A stretch of DNA of 64,000 bases from Pollenia angustigena (lineage: Eukaryota; Arthropoda; Insecta; Diptera; Polleniidae): the NCBI GenBank assembly GCA_930367215.1, contig OV884059.1, forward strand, positions 240,435,803 to 240,499,802, read 5' to 3'. The translations under genes were made by a program, and so were the position numbers. This document shows positions 23,279-36,775 of the stretch, one piece after another (the stretch's first letter is position 1; each line of letters starts with the position of its first letter). The notes beneath the pieces are model-generated. The model was not told the origin of the DNA. It ran no database searches and was given only the letters and a program-made list of their open reading frames with translations.

Positions 23279-23732
23279 AAAAAAAAAACCATTACAGGGT
23301 TTTTTCTTACTTAAATATATCAAATAAAAACAAAATAAAAAAAATTATTTGTATGAATATAAAAAATAAATATACTAAATAAAATAATTTAAGAAATTAA
23401 TTAAAAATATAAAATAACAATATAAATAAAAAAAATTTACCAAATTCAAAAAAATAAAAATAAAAAAAAAATTCGAGAACGCCCTCTGCCGTTTCAGATG
23501 TGTCAGTTCGCTGCGCTGACGACGGAGCTGGTCAACAGTAACCCTTCGTTAATAAGTTTTCCTGCTGACGACATACTTTTGTTAGTTGGTCCTCCCGCAG
23601 CGGATAGATATATCACAGTGGTTGCGTCGGTAGCGTATTTTAGCTCATAAGATTTCGTTGCTTTGTGCTTGATCCGATCCAGTTCCGTTGGTGGTTTGGT
23701 GAGGTTTTACCACAGGGTGCGTATCTGAAATC
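23279..23732 (-). other. Internal region of the LTR element, non-coding
   Basis: Between the polypurine tract and the primer site the sequence is A-rich (23281-23470), then mixed. No gag, protease or polymerase frame is present. Confidence 0.75.
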
Positions 23733-23752
23733 GAGTCCCTGCTCGGGCGCCA
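23733..23752 (-). other. Primer-binding site, tRNA-Lys type
   Basis: On the minus strand it reads TGGCGCCCGAGCAGGGACTC, one base from the right LTR. This is one mismatch from the complement of the tRNA-Lys(UUU) 3' end (TGGCGCCCGAACAGGGAC). Confidence 0.85.
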
Positions 23753-23753
23753 T

Positions 23754-25277
23754 TGTAACGCAGTTTACTTTCCCAGCTGAGGTATGACTCAGTCTGTCCA
23801 GGGTCAATTCTAAGGTCTGCTTCCTTTGAAATGAAACACGGGATGTTTTCGTGTATGTTCGCTTACAATAAATTTTAACAAAGCTTTATTTACGAAATCT
23901 TAATCTACGCTAAATACTTAGAACTAAGACGGCCTTCGGCTGATGCGGCGTGATTCCGTGCACGTACGGCTGATGACGTTTGGAAACGGCTAGATGTTGC
24001 TGCCAGTAGGCACGTACGGTGGCGTTCCGTAGGGCAGCGTTAAGTTACTGAGGATTCGATCTAGCAGAGAAGATAATAAACAGGTTTCGGTTAGAGGTTG
24101 TTAGTATCTAAATCTACAATCGAAACTATGCCGAGTACGGAGCATTGGGTGCGCCCCGTAGTTGGCTGTACACATGACTTACTACTCCGACTAGATGAGC
24201 TGAGCGCTTCGAACACAGGAGGATCTCGCAACCTCGGGTGTTTGGCTAACTATGGCCTCGGATAAGTCAGTGGCTGACGGTTGTCGGGCCATGGTGTGAC
24301 TAACTAGGTATTAAATACTAGAAATGACTTAAAATACTTCGGACACCACGAGAATTCGGAAACCGTGGTGTTCGGCTAAATACGGTTTGGTTAAATTCAA
24401 GTTACTTAATCAGGTTCGGTTAAATACGGGTTACTTAGTTAGATTCGGTTAAATACGGGTTACTTAATCAGGTTCGGTTAAATACTGTTTGTAGGTGAAT
24501 ACGTGTAGAATACTTCGGACACCAAGCGAATTCGGGAGCCTTGGCGGTCGGCTAACTACTTCGTAAATACTTCGGACACCAAGGGATTTCGGGAGCCTTG
24601 GCGTTCGGCTAACTACTTCGTAAATACTTCGGACACCAAGAGATTTCGGGAGCCTTGGCGTTCGGCTAACTACTTCGTAAATACTTCGGACACCAAGAGA
24701 ATTCGGGAGCCTTGGCGTTCGGCTAACTACTTCGTAAATACTGCGGACACCAAGAGATTTCGGGAGCCTTGGCGTTCGGCTAACTACTTCGGACACCAAG
24801 AGATTTCGGGAGCCTTGGTGTTCGGCTAACTACTTCGGACACCAGGAGAATTCGGGAGCCTTGGCGTTCGGCTAACTACTTCGGCTAAATACTTCGGACA
24901 CCAAGAGAATTCGGGAGCCCTGGCGTTCGGCTAACTACTTCGTAAATATTTCGGACACCACGAGAATTCGGGAGCCGTGATGTTCGACTAACTACTAACT
25001 ACGATCTACTTACTAACTAGCGAGAGTAAATACTGGGGTTGATGGCAATATCTACTCTGTTTGTTCTGAGCAAAACCTTGTCTATTTATTCAAAAATAAA
25101 ATAAACTAAATGAGAATTATACGGTAAAAAGGTTATGTAGGTAAATAGTAAGGGTATTCATAGTTGTGAGTAAAATAATAAGGGTATTCAAGGTTATTAT
25201 AATTTATGATGTTACTTATAATTTATAATGCTAGTATTAAATGTAAATGTAGGGTTAATTTGTAACGTCACGTTACA
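23754..25277 (-). repeat. 5' LTR (right copy)
   Basis: It is near-identical to 21740-23262 and carries the same minisatellite. Being 5' on the minus strand, it would hold the promoter. Confidence 0.93.
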
Positions 25278-26148
25278 ATAGAAGGAGTTGTCATTTTTGG
25301 GTTTTGTTAATCTTAAATAGAATTATATATAAATATTTTTTTTTTTTTGCGCAGATTTAATTATCACAAGAGACTCTGGTCTGTTTCACTACAACGGACT
25401 AAAGGTCAAAGTAACTATTAATCGGTTAATTAAGTTAGCATATAATTTTTGTTGATAACACTTAATAAGCATTTTCTAAAAACATTTGCAGATAGTTTCA
25501 CTATTACTCAATGTTTATAAACTTTTATTTATTTTTTCTAGTTTGATACTCTATAATATAAGTTTAATGAAGAATTTTTCTATGGTTTGATACTCTACAA
25601 TGACAGTATAGTTAAGAATTTAGTTCAATCCATGGATACACTGCATACAGTTAATAATTATACATTATACATACAAATACAATAAAATTTCCATTTTATT
25701 AACCATAGTACATGGTTTATTAATTGTTTTGATAATATTTAGTAAAAGTTTATATATAGTATAAACTTGAAGTCGACTATACCAATAGAATATTAAATGT
25801 TACTGAAAAAAGGAAATCATATTACAAAATCAATTAAGATGATCTAAAAAAGAGTATTACATAGGAGTTTTGAATATTTAATAAGGAAATATCTATTATA
25901 TCTGCTTATAATTATCAGTTAGGAATTTAAAGATAACAAATTTGTTTTATAATTAGTACAGCTTTACATGTTTTTTTTTTCTAGTTTATTAACCATACAT
26001 TATCATACCATACCATTATAATCCATAGAATATAAAACAATTTAAAATAGTTAAATCCGCAAAAGAAAATCACAAACTTTATGTATTTATTTATGTAAAA
26101 CCTTACTCCATTAATCATTTATTTATACTTTATATATACTAATACCAT

Positions 26149-28870
26149 GAAATGAATAGTTCAATAACCATATTATATGGTTTATTTAATGTTTTGTATA
26201 CCGTTTTGTAATTCCTATAATTTGTTTTCCTATTATTTCCCTTATATATTTAATATTTATACACTTCCATACATCCTTAAATATACATTCTATTTTAAGC
26301 ATTTCTACTATACATATATAAAATTTTTTTTTCTTATACTAACATTCTATATTTAATCTTAGTATTATAATCTTACTCTTGATTTTAATCTTAGTCTTAG
26401 TGTTGATCTTAGTAGCAGTCTTTTGATCTTAGTTTTATAGTTTCGGATTTCAATCTTGTTTTTTTTTGTTTATAGACTTGCAACATTACTCTTGTATTAC
26501 TCTTGCGTGCTGCTTTGTTTACGTTTTCTTAGACTGAATACATATATGGAAATTTAAAATTTCTTTACTTACATATAAAATATCTATCTACTGTTATACG
26601 AATGCGTTGAACTTAGTGTTTTCAATTGAAATATTAAACTTCGATTTTAAACAGACATATGCATCTTTTATTTTATATAGGAAATTAATACTCGGTACTA
26701 GCGACAACCTCGAAGCTTGCACCGACCCCAGTTTTCATAACGTGCAAGAATCGAGTTTCTACTATACTTCATTCTCATCAAACTAATCACACAAGGCGAT
26801 TTTAAGAAAATCCATACTAATCCTTTCCATTTTATCAAATCTATCCATTATATTATTATTTTAATTTTAACAATTCTTATAAATTCAATTCAGTTCTCAC
26901 ATAATTTAATTCATTCTATATACAACCTTAACCAGTAACTCATATTTATATATACAGTTTTTTCAAACCACTTTTAAAAACATATTTTAATTTTTACTTG
27001 TCTACTATATTAAAAAATAATCTATTAACTTAAATGAAAATTTAGGTTTATATTAAGTAATTTGATTATACGCTGGGATACGCTGATGGTTTTTCTACCT
27101 TAAATTTATATATTGGATAGAAAGTTACATCTGAATGTAGTGTTTCGATAAGAATGTCTCTATATTACTTTAAATCAGGTTTCTTATAATACAATGTTTT
27201 TTGAATGAAATATTAACAATCCTAATGTTAATTTCAATATAATTTCATTTAAATCATATATACATACATATAAATATTAATTTGTTAGAATCAAACCATG
27301 AATTACCATCATGATCTTATTAATGTCATATATTTTTTTTTTTCATTATTTTTATTATTCGTTAAAAACTTTATATTCTTATATATAGGAGATGCATATG
27401 ATTTGGGATTTCTCCTTCATTTTAAAATTGTTTGATTTTACAATTTTTATATTAGTTATTTCAGCCTCTTCATTATCATTATGATCATTATCATAATCAT
27501 CATAATTAAGATCAGTAATATTCTTTGATCCTTAAAAACCACAATTCTATTATCTTATGTTTTTTTTTTCTAGTTTGCTACTCTATAATATTAGTTTAAT
27601 GAAGAGTTTTTCTATAGCACGAAATGAATAGTTTAATAACCATATTATATGATTTATTTAATGTTTTTGCATACAGTTTTGTAATTCCTATAATTTGTTT
27701 TCCTTTTATTTCCCCTTCTATACTTAATATTTATATACCTCCATACATCCTTAAATATACATTATGTTTTGAGCATTTCTTTACTATACATATATATAAA
27801 TTTTTTCCTTTACTAACATTCCTATATTTAATCTTAATCTTATGATCTTAGTCTTGATTTTAATTAATCTTAATCTTAGTGTTAATCTTGATAGTAGCCT
27901 TTTAGTCTTGGTTTTATAGTTTCGGATCTCAATCTTAGTTTTTGTATAGACATCTCATTTACAAACCTATAACTTCAATCTAATCAAACCTATCACACAA
28001 GACGATTGTCTTCTGTTTTTCAAGAAAATCCATACTAATCCTTTAAATTTTATCAACTCTATCCATTATATTATTATTTTAATTTTAACAAATCTTATAA
28101 ATTCTATTCAGTTCTCACATAATTTTATTCATTGTATATACAATCCTTAACCATTATCTCATATTTATAGATACAGTTTTTCAATACACTTTTAAAAACA
28201 TAGTTTGATTTTTACTTGTCTACTATATTAAAAAATAATCCATAAACTTAAATGAAAATTTAGGTTTATATTAAGTAATTTGATTAAACACTGAGATACG
28301 CTGATGGTTTTTCTACCTTAAATTTATATATTGAATAGAAAGTTACATCTGAATGTAGTGTTTCGGTAAGAATGTCTCTATATTACTTTAAATCAGGTTT
28401 CTTATAATACAGAGTTTTTAAATGAAATATTAACAATCCTAATGTTAATTTCAATATAATTTCATTTAAATCATATATACATACATATAAATATTAATTT
28501 GTTAGAATCAAACCATCAATTACCATCATGATCTTATTAATGTCATATATTTTTTTTTTTTTTTTCATTATTTTTATTATTCGTTAAAAACTTTATATTC
28601 TTATATGTAGGAGATACATATGATTTAGGATTTCTCCTTCATTTTAAACTTGTTTGATTTGAAAATTTTCATATTAGGTATTTCAACCTTTTCATTATTA
28701 TTATACTCATCATAATCATCATAATTGAGATTAGTTATATTCTTTTCTCATTAAAACCAACAATTCTATTATCATTATCATCAAAATTGAGTTTAAATAT
28801 ATTTTGTTTTTATTTTTTCGTTGAAACCAACAAATCATAATCATTATTATCAAAATCAGGTTTATATATG
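26149..28870. repeat. Diverged tandem duplication inside the left arm
   Basis: The block starting AATGAATAGTTCAATAACCA (26151) is repeated from about 27622. The offset falls from about 1,470 to about 1,220 bp further in because the second copy lacks sequence corresponding to about 26455-26760. The mirrored pair is present in the right arm (about 32080-34810), so the duplication predates the inverted duplication. Confidence 0.75.
26709..26755. repeat. Conserved stem-loop in the arm
   Basis: CTCGAAGCTTGCAC pairs with GTGCAAGAATCGAG around a 19-nt loop. It is a GC-richer island in very AT-rich DNA, and the mirrored copy at 34200-34246 is unchanged. Confidence 0.7.
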
Positions 28871-30470
28871 TTTTTTTTTTTTTTTTTAGTCAAGATACTT
28901 TAACATCATCATAACCAGAAATATTATTTTTACAAATGTTGATATTGTGATTTTAATTAAACTGGTTATAATCACCTAAGGTTGAAATGATAGAGATGTT
29001 ATCCGTTTAATTCTGTTGACTAATTCACATTTATTAAGACATATAGATAATAACAGAATTGATAGAGGATTCATAATTGAATAACTTTGAATAAGAATTG
29101 AGCTTATAGTTGGATGTAAGTACGATTTAAACAATAATAACCGACATCGAATAAGTGATTCATCATTTTATTTAATTGAAAACATACCACTTTACATCAA
29201 GATACCTTATTTTTAATCTGGTAGCATAAAGCAGTTACCTATTTTTGATCTGGTAACGTATAAACAGAGAGAATTAATATCAGATTTAAATAACAAACCA
29301 AATATAAGATACATTATATAATCCAACAACAACAACAACAACAATATATTCAACATGAATTGATTCGAAATAAAATACACACAATTCTTAAATACATTCA
29401 ATTAGTTTGTCTTATGATTATACTTTAGCTGAGAGAGATTAATACCATATACATATTTACACGTTATGCACTTACAACATAAAATTCAAAGTTTATTAAC
29501 CATAATATATGGTTTTATATAATGTGTTAACAGCAATCATTAAAAATTTATATATATAATATAAACTTATAGTTGACTGTACCATCAGAATATTGACTGA
29601 TAATATCACAATAGAATCATATTACACAAACAATATATAGAATATTATAAAGAGAAAGGTATAAACTCATATGTCTATAGGTAACAGTTAAGAATTTTAC
29701 AATATATTGGTTTAAGATATGTTATTTCTAATTAAGAGTTTAGTTTGATGGTTCTTGGAAGTTTATTTTCAATATAAATACATACATACATATTTGCTGA
29801 TTTATTCCTATTTGATAATTTTTGATTTGATTGTTTTTTTTTCTTTTTACCTACAACACATTAATGAAATGGATATACATTAATGATGATGTTTTTTAAC
29901 ACTTTTAAATATTTGTTAAATATAGCTACATCAACTTCTTAATACATCGAATCAACTTACTGAGAATTAATTTTTAAATTAATATTTTGATATCCGTATA
30001 CCCAGCTGATAGGCTGGTTGTGTATAGGTTTACATGATAATCACAAATTTCTTTAAAATAATAAAATTTCATTGAATTAACTCTCAAATTGCAACCATAC
30101 CCATAAAGTATAGATAGTACATCCCATATAAATTTATACTTTTACATTAAATTATTTAGTTTCACTATGTTCTCATCATGATTAATATAGAAAATCATAT
30201 TTTCATATACCCACACCACAAAAGTGAAGAGTATATTAGATACACGTTAATACTAATCCTAGTTACCTTTTGATATACTAAATCAACTTATTTACTTAGA
30301 ATTACTTTTTAAAACAATTTAAACATGAACCAATTCGACTGGTTGGTGGGCTGTTCATATAAAACTAAAAATAAAATTTGATTTTTAGGTTTACATGCAC
30401 AGCTAGCTGTCTATTGTGTGGTTTATAGAACACAAACGCAAAACTCATCAGTTCAACTTACATTTAAAAC

Positions 30471-30483
30471 TGAAACAAATTTT
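30471..30483. other. Centre of the giant palindrome
   Basis: Pairing resumes immediately outside this 13-nt loop: 30470 pairs with 30484, and 30451 with 30503. Apart from a mismatch at 30460/30494 the first tens of bases match fully. Confidence 0.9.
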
Positions 30484-33400
30484 GTTTTAAATGAAAGTTG
30501 AACTGATGAGTTTTGCGTTTGTGTTCTATAAACCACACAATAGACAGCTAGCTGTGCATGTAAACCTAAAAATCAAATTTTATTTTTAGTTTTATATGAA
30601 CAGCCCACCAACCAGTCGAATTGGTTCATGTTTAAATTGTTTTAAAAAGTAATTCTAAGTAAATAAGTTGATTTAGTATATCAAAAGGTAACTAGGATTA
30701 GTATTAACGTGTATCTAATATACTCTTCACTTTTGTGGTGTGGGTATATGAAAATATGATTTTCTATATTAATCATGATGAGAACATAGTGAAACTAAAT
30801 AATTTAATGTAAAAGTATAAATTTATATGGGATGTACTATCTATACTTTATGGGTATGGTTGCAATTTGAGAGTTAATTCAATGAAATTTTATTATTTTA
30901 AAGAAATTTGTGATTATCATGTAAACCTATACACAACCAGCCTATCAGCTGGGTATACGGATATCAAAATATTAATTTAAAAATTAATTCTCAGTAAGTT
31001 GATTCGATGTATTAAGAAGTTGATGTAGCTATATTTAACAAATATTTAAAAGTGTTAAAAAACATCATCATTAATGTATATCCATTTCATTAATGTGTTG
31101 TAGGTAAAAAGAAAAAAAAACAATCAAATCAAAAATTATCAAATAGGAATAAATCAGCAAATATGTATGTATGTATTTATATTGAAAATAAACTTCCAAG
31201 AACCATCAAACTAAACTCTTAATTAGAAATAACATATCTTAAACCAATATATTGTAAAATTCTTAACTGTTACCTATAGACATATGAGTTTATACCTTTC
31301 TCTTTATAATATTCTATATATTGTTTGTGTAATATGATTCTATTGTGATATTATCAGTCAATATTCTGATGGTACAGTCAACTATAAGTTTATATTATAT
31401 ATATAAATTTTTAATGATTGCTGTTAACACATTATATAAAACCATATATTATGGTTAATAAACTTTGAATTTTATGTTGTAAGTGCATAACGTGTAAATA
31501 TGTATATGGTATTAATCTCTCTCAGCTAAAGTATAATCATAAGACAAACTAATTGAATGTATTTAAGAATTGTGTGTATTTTATTTCGAATCAATTCATG
31601 TTGAATATATTGTTGTTGTTGTTGTTGTTGTTGGATTATATAATGTATCTTATATTTGGTTTGTTATTTAAATCTGATATTAATTCTCTCTGTTTATACG
31701 TTACCAGATCAAAAATAGGTAACTGCTTTATGCTACCAGATTAAAAATAAGGTATCTTGATGTAAAGTGGTATGTTTTCAATTAAATAAAATGATGAATC
31801 ACTTATTCGATGTCGGTTATTATTGTTTAAATCGTACTTACATCCAACTATAAGCTCAATTCTTATTCAAAGTTATTCAATTATGAATCCTCTATCAATT
31901 CTGTTATTATCTATATGTCTTAATAAATGTGAATTAGTCAACAGAATTAAACGGATAACATCTCTATCATTTCAACCTTAGGTGATTATAACCAGTTTAA
32001 TTAAAATCACAATATCAACATTTGTAAAAATAATATTTCTGGTTATGATGATGTTAAAGTATCTTGACTAAAAAAAAAAAAAAAAACATATATAAACCTG
32101 ATTTTGATAATAATGATTATGATTTGTTGGTTTCAACGAAAAAATAAAAACAAAATATATTTAAACTCAATTTTGATGATTATGATAATAGAATTGTTGG
32201 TTTTAATGAGAAAAGAATATAACTAATCTCAATTATGATGATTATGATGAGTATAATAATAATGAAAAGGTTGAAATACCTAATATGAAAATTTTCAAAT
32301 CAAACAAGTTTAAAATGAAGGAGAAATCCTAAATCATATGTATCTCCTACATATAAGAATATAAAGTTTTTAACGAATAATAAAAATAATGAAAAAAAAA
32401 AAAAAAATATATGACATTAATAAGATCATGATGGTAATTGATGGTTTGATTCTAACAAATTAATATTTATATGTATGTATATATGATTTAAATGAAATTA
32501 TATTGAAATTAACATTAGGATTGTTAATATTTCATTTAAAAACTCTGTATTATAAGAAACCTGATTTAAAGTAATATAGAGACATTCTTACCGAAACACT
32601 ACATTCAGATGTAACTTTCTATTCAATATATAAATTTAAGGTAGAAAAACCATCAGCGTATCTCAGTGTTTAATCAAATTACTTAATATAAACCTAAATT
32701 TTCATTTAAGTTTATGGATTATTTTTTAATATAGTAGACAAGTAAAAATCAAACTATGTTTTTAAAAGTGTATTGAAAAACTGTATCTATAAATATGAGA
32801 TAATGGTTAAGGATTGTATATACAATGAATAAAATTATGTGAGAACTGAATAGAATTTATAAGATTTGTTAAAATTAAAATAATAATATAATGGATAGAG
32901 TTGATAAAATTTAAAGGATTAGTATGGATTTTCTTGAAAAACAGAAGACAATCGTCTTGTGTGATAGGTTTGATTAGATTGAAGTTATAGGTTTGTAAAT
33001 GAGATGTCTATACAAAAACTAAGATTGAGATCCGAAACTATAAAACCAAGACTAAAAGGCTACTATCAAGATTAACACTAAGATTAAGATTAATTAAAAT
33101 CAAGACTAAGATCATAAGATTAAGATTAAATATAGGAATGTTAGTAAAGGAAAAAATTTATATATATGTATAGTAAAGAAATGCTCAAAACATAATGTAT
33201 ATTTAAGGATGTATGGAGGTATATAAATATTAAGTATAGAAGGGGAAATAAAAGGAAAACAAATTATAGGAATTACAAAACTGTATGCAAAAACATTAAA
33301 TAAATCATATAATATGGTTATTAAACTATTCATTTCGTGCTATAGAAAAACTCTTCATTAAACTAATATTATAGAGTAGCAAACTAGAAAAAAAAAACAT

Positions 33401-36400
33401 AAGATAATAGAATTGTTGTTTTTAAGGATCAAAGAATATTACTGATCTTAATTATGATGATTATGATAATGATCAAAATGATAATGAAGAGGCTGAAATA
33501 ACTAATATAAAAATTGTAAAATCAAACAATTTTAAAATGAAGGAGAAATCCCAAATCATATGCATCTCCTATATATAAGAATATAAAGTTTTTAACGAAT
33601 AATAAAAATAATGAAAAAAAAAATATATGACATTAATAAGATCATGATGGTAATTGATGGTTTGATTCTAACAAATTAATATTTATATGTATGTATATAT
33701 GATTTAAATGAAATTATATTGAAATTAACATTAGGATTGTTAATATTTCATTCAAAAACATTGTATTATAAGAAACCTGATTTAAAGTAATATAGAGACA
33801 TTCTTATCGAAACACTACATTCAGATGTAACTTTCTATCCAATATATAAATTTAAGGTAGAAAAACCATCAGCGTATCCCAGCGTATAATCAAATTACTT
33901 AATATAAACCTAAATTTTCATTTAAGTTAATAGATTATTTTTTAATATAGTAGACAAGTAAAAATTAAAATATGTTTTTAAAAGTGGTTTGAAAAAACTG
34001 TATATATAAATATGAGTTACTGGTTAAGGTTGTATATAGAATGAATTAAATTATGTGAGAACTGAATTGAATTTATAAGAATTGTTAAAATTAAAATAAT
34101 AATATAATGGATAGATTTGATAAAATGGAAAGGATTAGTATGGATTTTCTTAAAATCGCCTTGTGTGATTAGTTTGATGAGAATGAAGTATAGTAGAAAC
34201 TCGATTCTTGCACGTTATGAAAACTGGGGTCGGTGCAAGCTTCGAGGTTGTCGCTAGTACCGAGTATTAATTTCCTATATAAAATAAAAGATGCATATGT
34301 CTGTTTAAAATCGAAGTTTAATATTTCAATTGAAAACACTAAGTTCAACGCATTCGTATAACAGTAGATAGATATTTTATATGTAAGTAAAGAAATTTTA
34401 AATTTCCATATATGTATTCAGTCTAAGAAAACGTAAACAAAGCAGCACGCAAGAGTAATACAAGAGTAATGTTGCAAGTCTATAAACAAAAAAAAACAAG
34501 ATTGAAATCCGAAACTATAAAACTAAGATCAAAAGACTGCTACTAAGATCAACACTAAGACTAAGATTAAAATCAAGAGTAAGATTATAATACTAAGATT
34601 AAATATAGAATGTTAGTATAAGAAAAAAAAATTTTATATATGTATAGTAGAAATGCTTAAAATAGAATGTATATTTAAGGATGTATGGAAGTGTATAAAT
34701 ATTAAATATATAAGGGAAATAATAGGAAAACAAATTATAGGAATTACAAAACGGTATACAAAACATTAAATAAACCATATAATATGGTTATTGAACTATT
34801 CATTTCATGGTATTAGTATATATAAAGTATAAATAAATGATTAATGGAGTAAGGTTTTACATAAATAAATACATAAAGTTTGTGATTTTCTTTTGCGGAT
34901 TTAACTATTTTAAATTGTTTTATATTCTATGGATTATAATGGTATGGTATGATAATGTATGGTTAATAAACTAGAAAAAAAAACATGTAAAGCAGTACTA
35001 ATTATAAAACAAATTTGTTATCTTTAAATTCCTAACTGATAATTATAAGCAGATATAATAGATATTTCCTTATTAAATATTCAAAACTCCTATGTAATAC
35101 TCTTTTTTAGATCATCTTAATTGATTTTGTAATATGATTTCCTTTTTTCAGTAACATTTAATATTCTATTGGTATAGTCGACTTCAAGTTTATACTATAT
35201 ATAAACTTTTACTAAATATTATCAAAACAATTAATAAACCATGTACTATGGTTAATAAAATGGAAATTTTATTGTATTTGTATGTATAATGTATAATTAT
35301 TAACTGTATGCAGTGTATCCATGGATTGAACTAAATTCTTAACTATACTGTCATTGTAGAGTATCAAACCATAGAAAAATTCTTCATTAAACTTATATTA
35401 TAGAGTATCAAACTAGAAAAAATAAATAAAAGTTTATAAACATTGAGTAATAGTGAAACTATCTGCAAATGTTTTTAGAAAATGCTTATTAAGTGTTATC
35501 AACAAAAATTATATGCTAACTTAATTAACCGATTAATAGTTACTTTGACCTTTAGTCCGTTGTAGTGAAACAGACCAGAGTCTCTTGTGATAATTAAATC
35601 TGCGCAAAAAAAAAAAAAATATTTATATATAATTCTATTTAAGATTAACAAAACCCAAAAATGACAACTCCTTCTATTTGTTAAATGTAATTAAAAGTGA
35701 TGTGCAGCCGGTTGCTGTTGATATAAAAAAAGTGGTTAATCCCACAAGCCTACCGAGGCATTCAATGCAAAAAGTCACTAGAAAACCTATGCAACAAAGT
35801 CATTAACTATTCTAAACACATACACAATAACTGAAAAAAAACTAAAAAAATACTTATTCTACGATCAGTTTTATCTTTAATACGAAAACGCACAAGTAAA
35901 ATTTTCATCCCTCACAAAATTTTAAAATCTTCAAGACACGTACACGAAGAAATTTCACACCTTCCACTAAAATAAACAACTTGTAAATCATCAATATGAA
36001 TACGCACAAGTAAAATTATCATCCCTCACAAAATTTAAAATCTTCAAGACACGTAGTACAAGAACAAAATTTTTTCCATTTCATTTAATATTTATATCTC
36101 TTTATTATAGATAAAAATTTTACTTTTAAACAAAATATTGAAATAAAAATTGAATTTTATTTACATTGAAGAAATTTAGGCCCTATTAGCTTGACAAAAA
36201 TAATATTCAAGTTCAATCATGTCTGGTTTTGATATTGTTAGGTTAGTCTTATTAATGTATTTGTGATATTTAATAATTATAAACATGATTAAGCATGTTC
36301 AATCAACAGTTTGAATTTCACAATTAATCATATTTTTGGTACAATCCCGTCTTATTTCATTAGTTAAAAAATTTATAAATAAGGGGCGGGGCTTATTTTA

Positions 36401-36726
36401 GTAGAATTTAAGAATTTCAGAAAACCAAACATTTTGTTTTTTTTGGATTTGTTTTCTGTTTGACTTGTCACAGCTGCGTCAGCTCTATTCATGTATATTC
36501 TAAGTTGTTGTTGTTATAAATAAGGAGGAGTAGAGTACGATAAGGAAAAATATTAACCAAGAAGTTACTTTCTACTGTTTTTTGTAATATAATTCTGAGT
36601 ATTTATGCTGATTAATTATGTAAACACAGTTAATGTGCAGCTGGTTGCTGTTGATACAAAAAACAAGTGGATGGAATCCTACTTTTCACATGAATAATCG
36701 TTATCAATCATACACACACACACACA

Positions 36727-36775
<49 letters not shown>

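Larger units (their letters stand above)
21740..25277 (-). mobile_element. Non-autonomous LTR retrotransposon, 3,538 bp
   Basis: Two LTRs of 1,523 and 1,524 bp flank only 491 bp. ATAG at 21736-21739 and 25278-25281 is the 4-bp target duplication, and the mirrored arm of the palindrome (ACAAATAGAAGG, inverse) shows the empty site. The primer-binding site lies inside the right LTR and the purine tract inside the left LTR, so transcription is on the minus strand. No gag or pol. A 4-bp duplication and a tRNA-Lys primer suggest Ty3/gypsy ancestry; that is inference. The two LTRs appear to differ only by one A in an A-run (21855 region), so insertion is recent. Confidence 0.93.
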
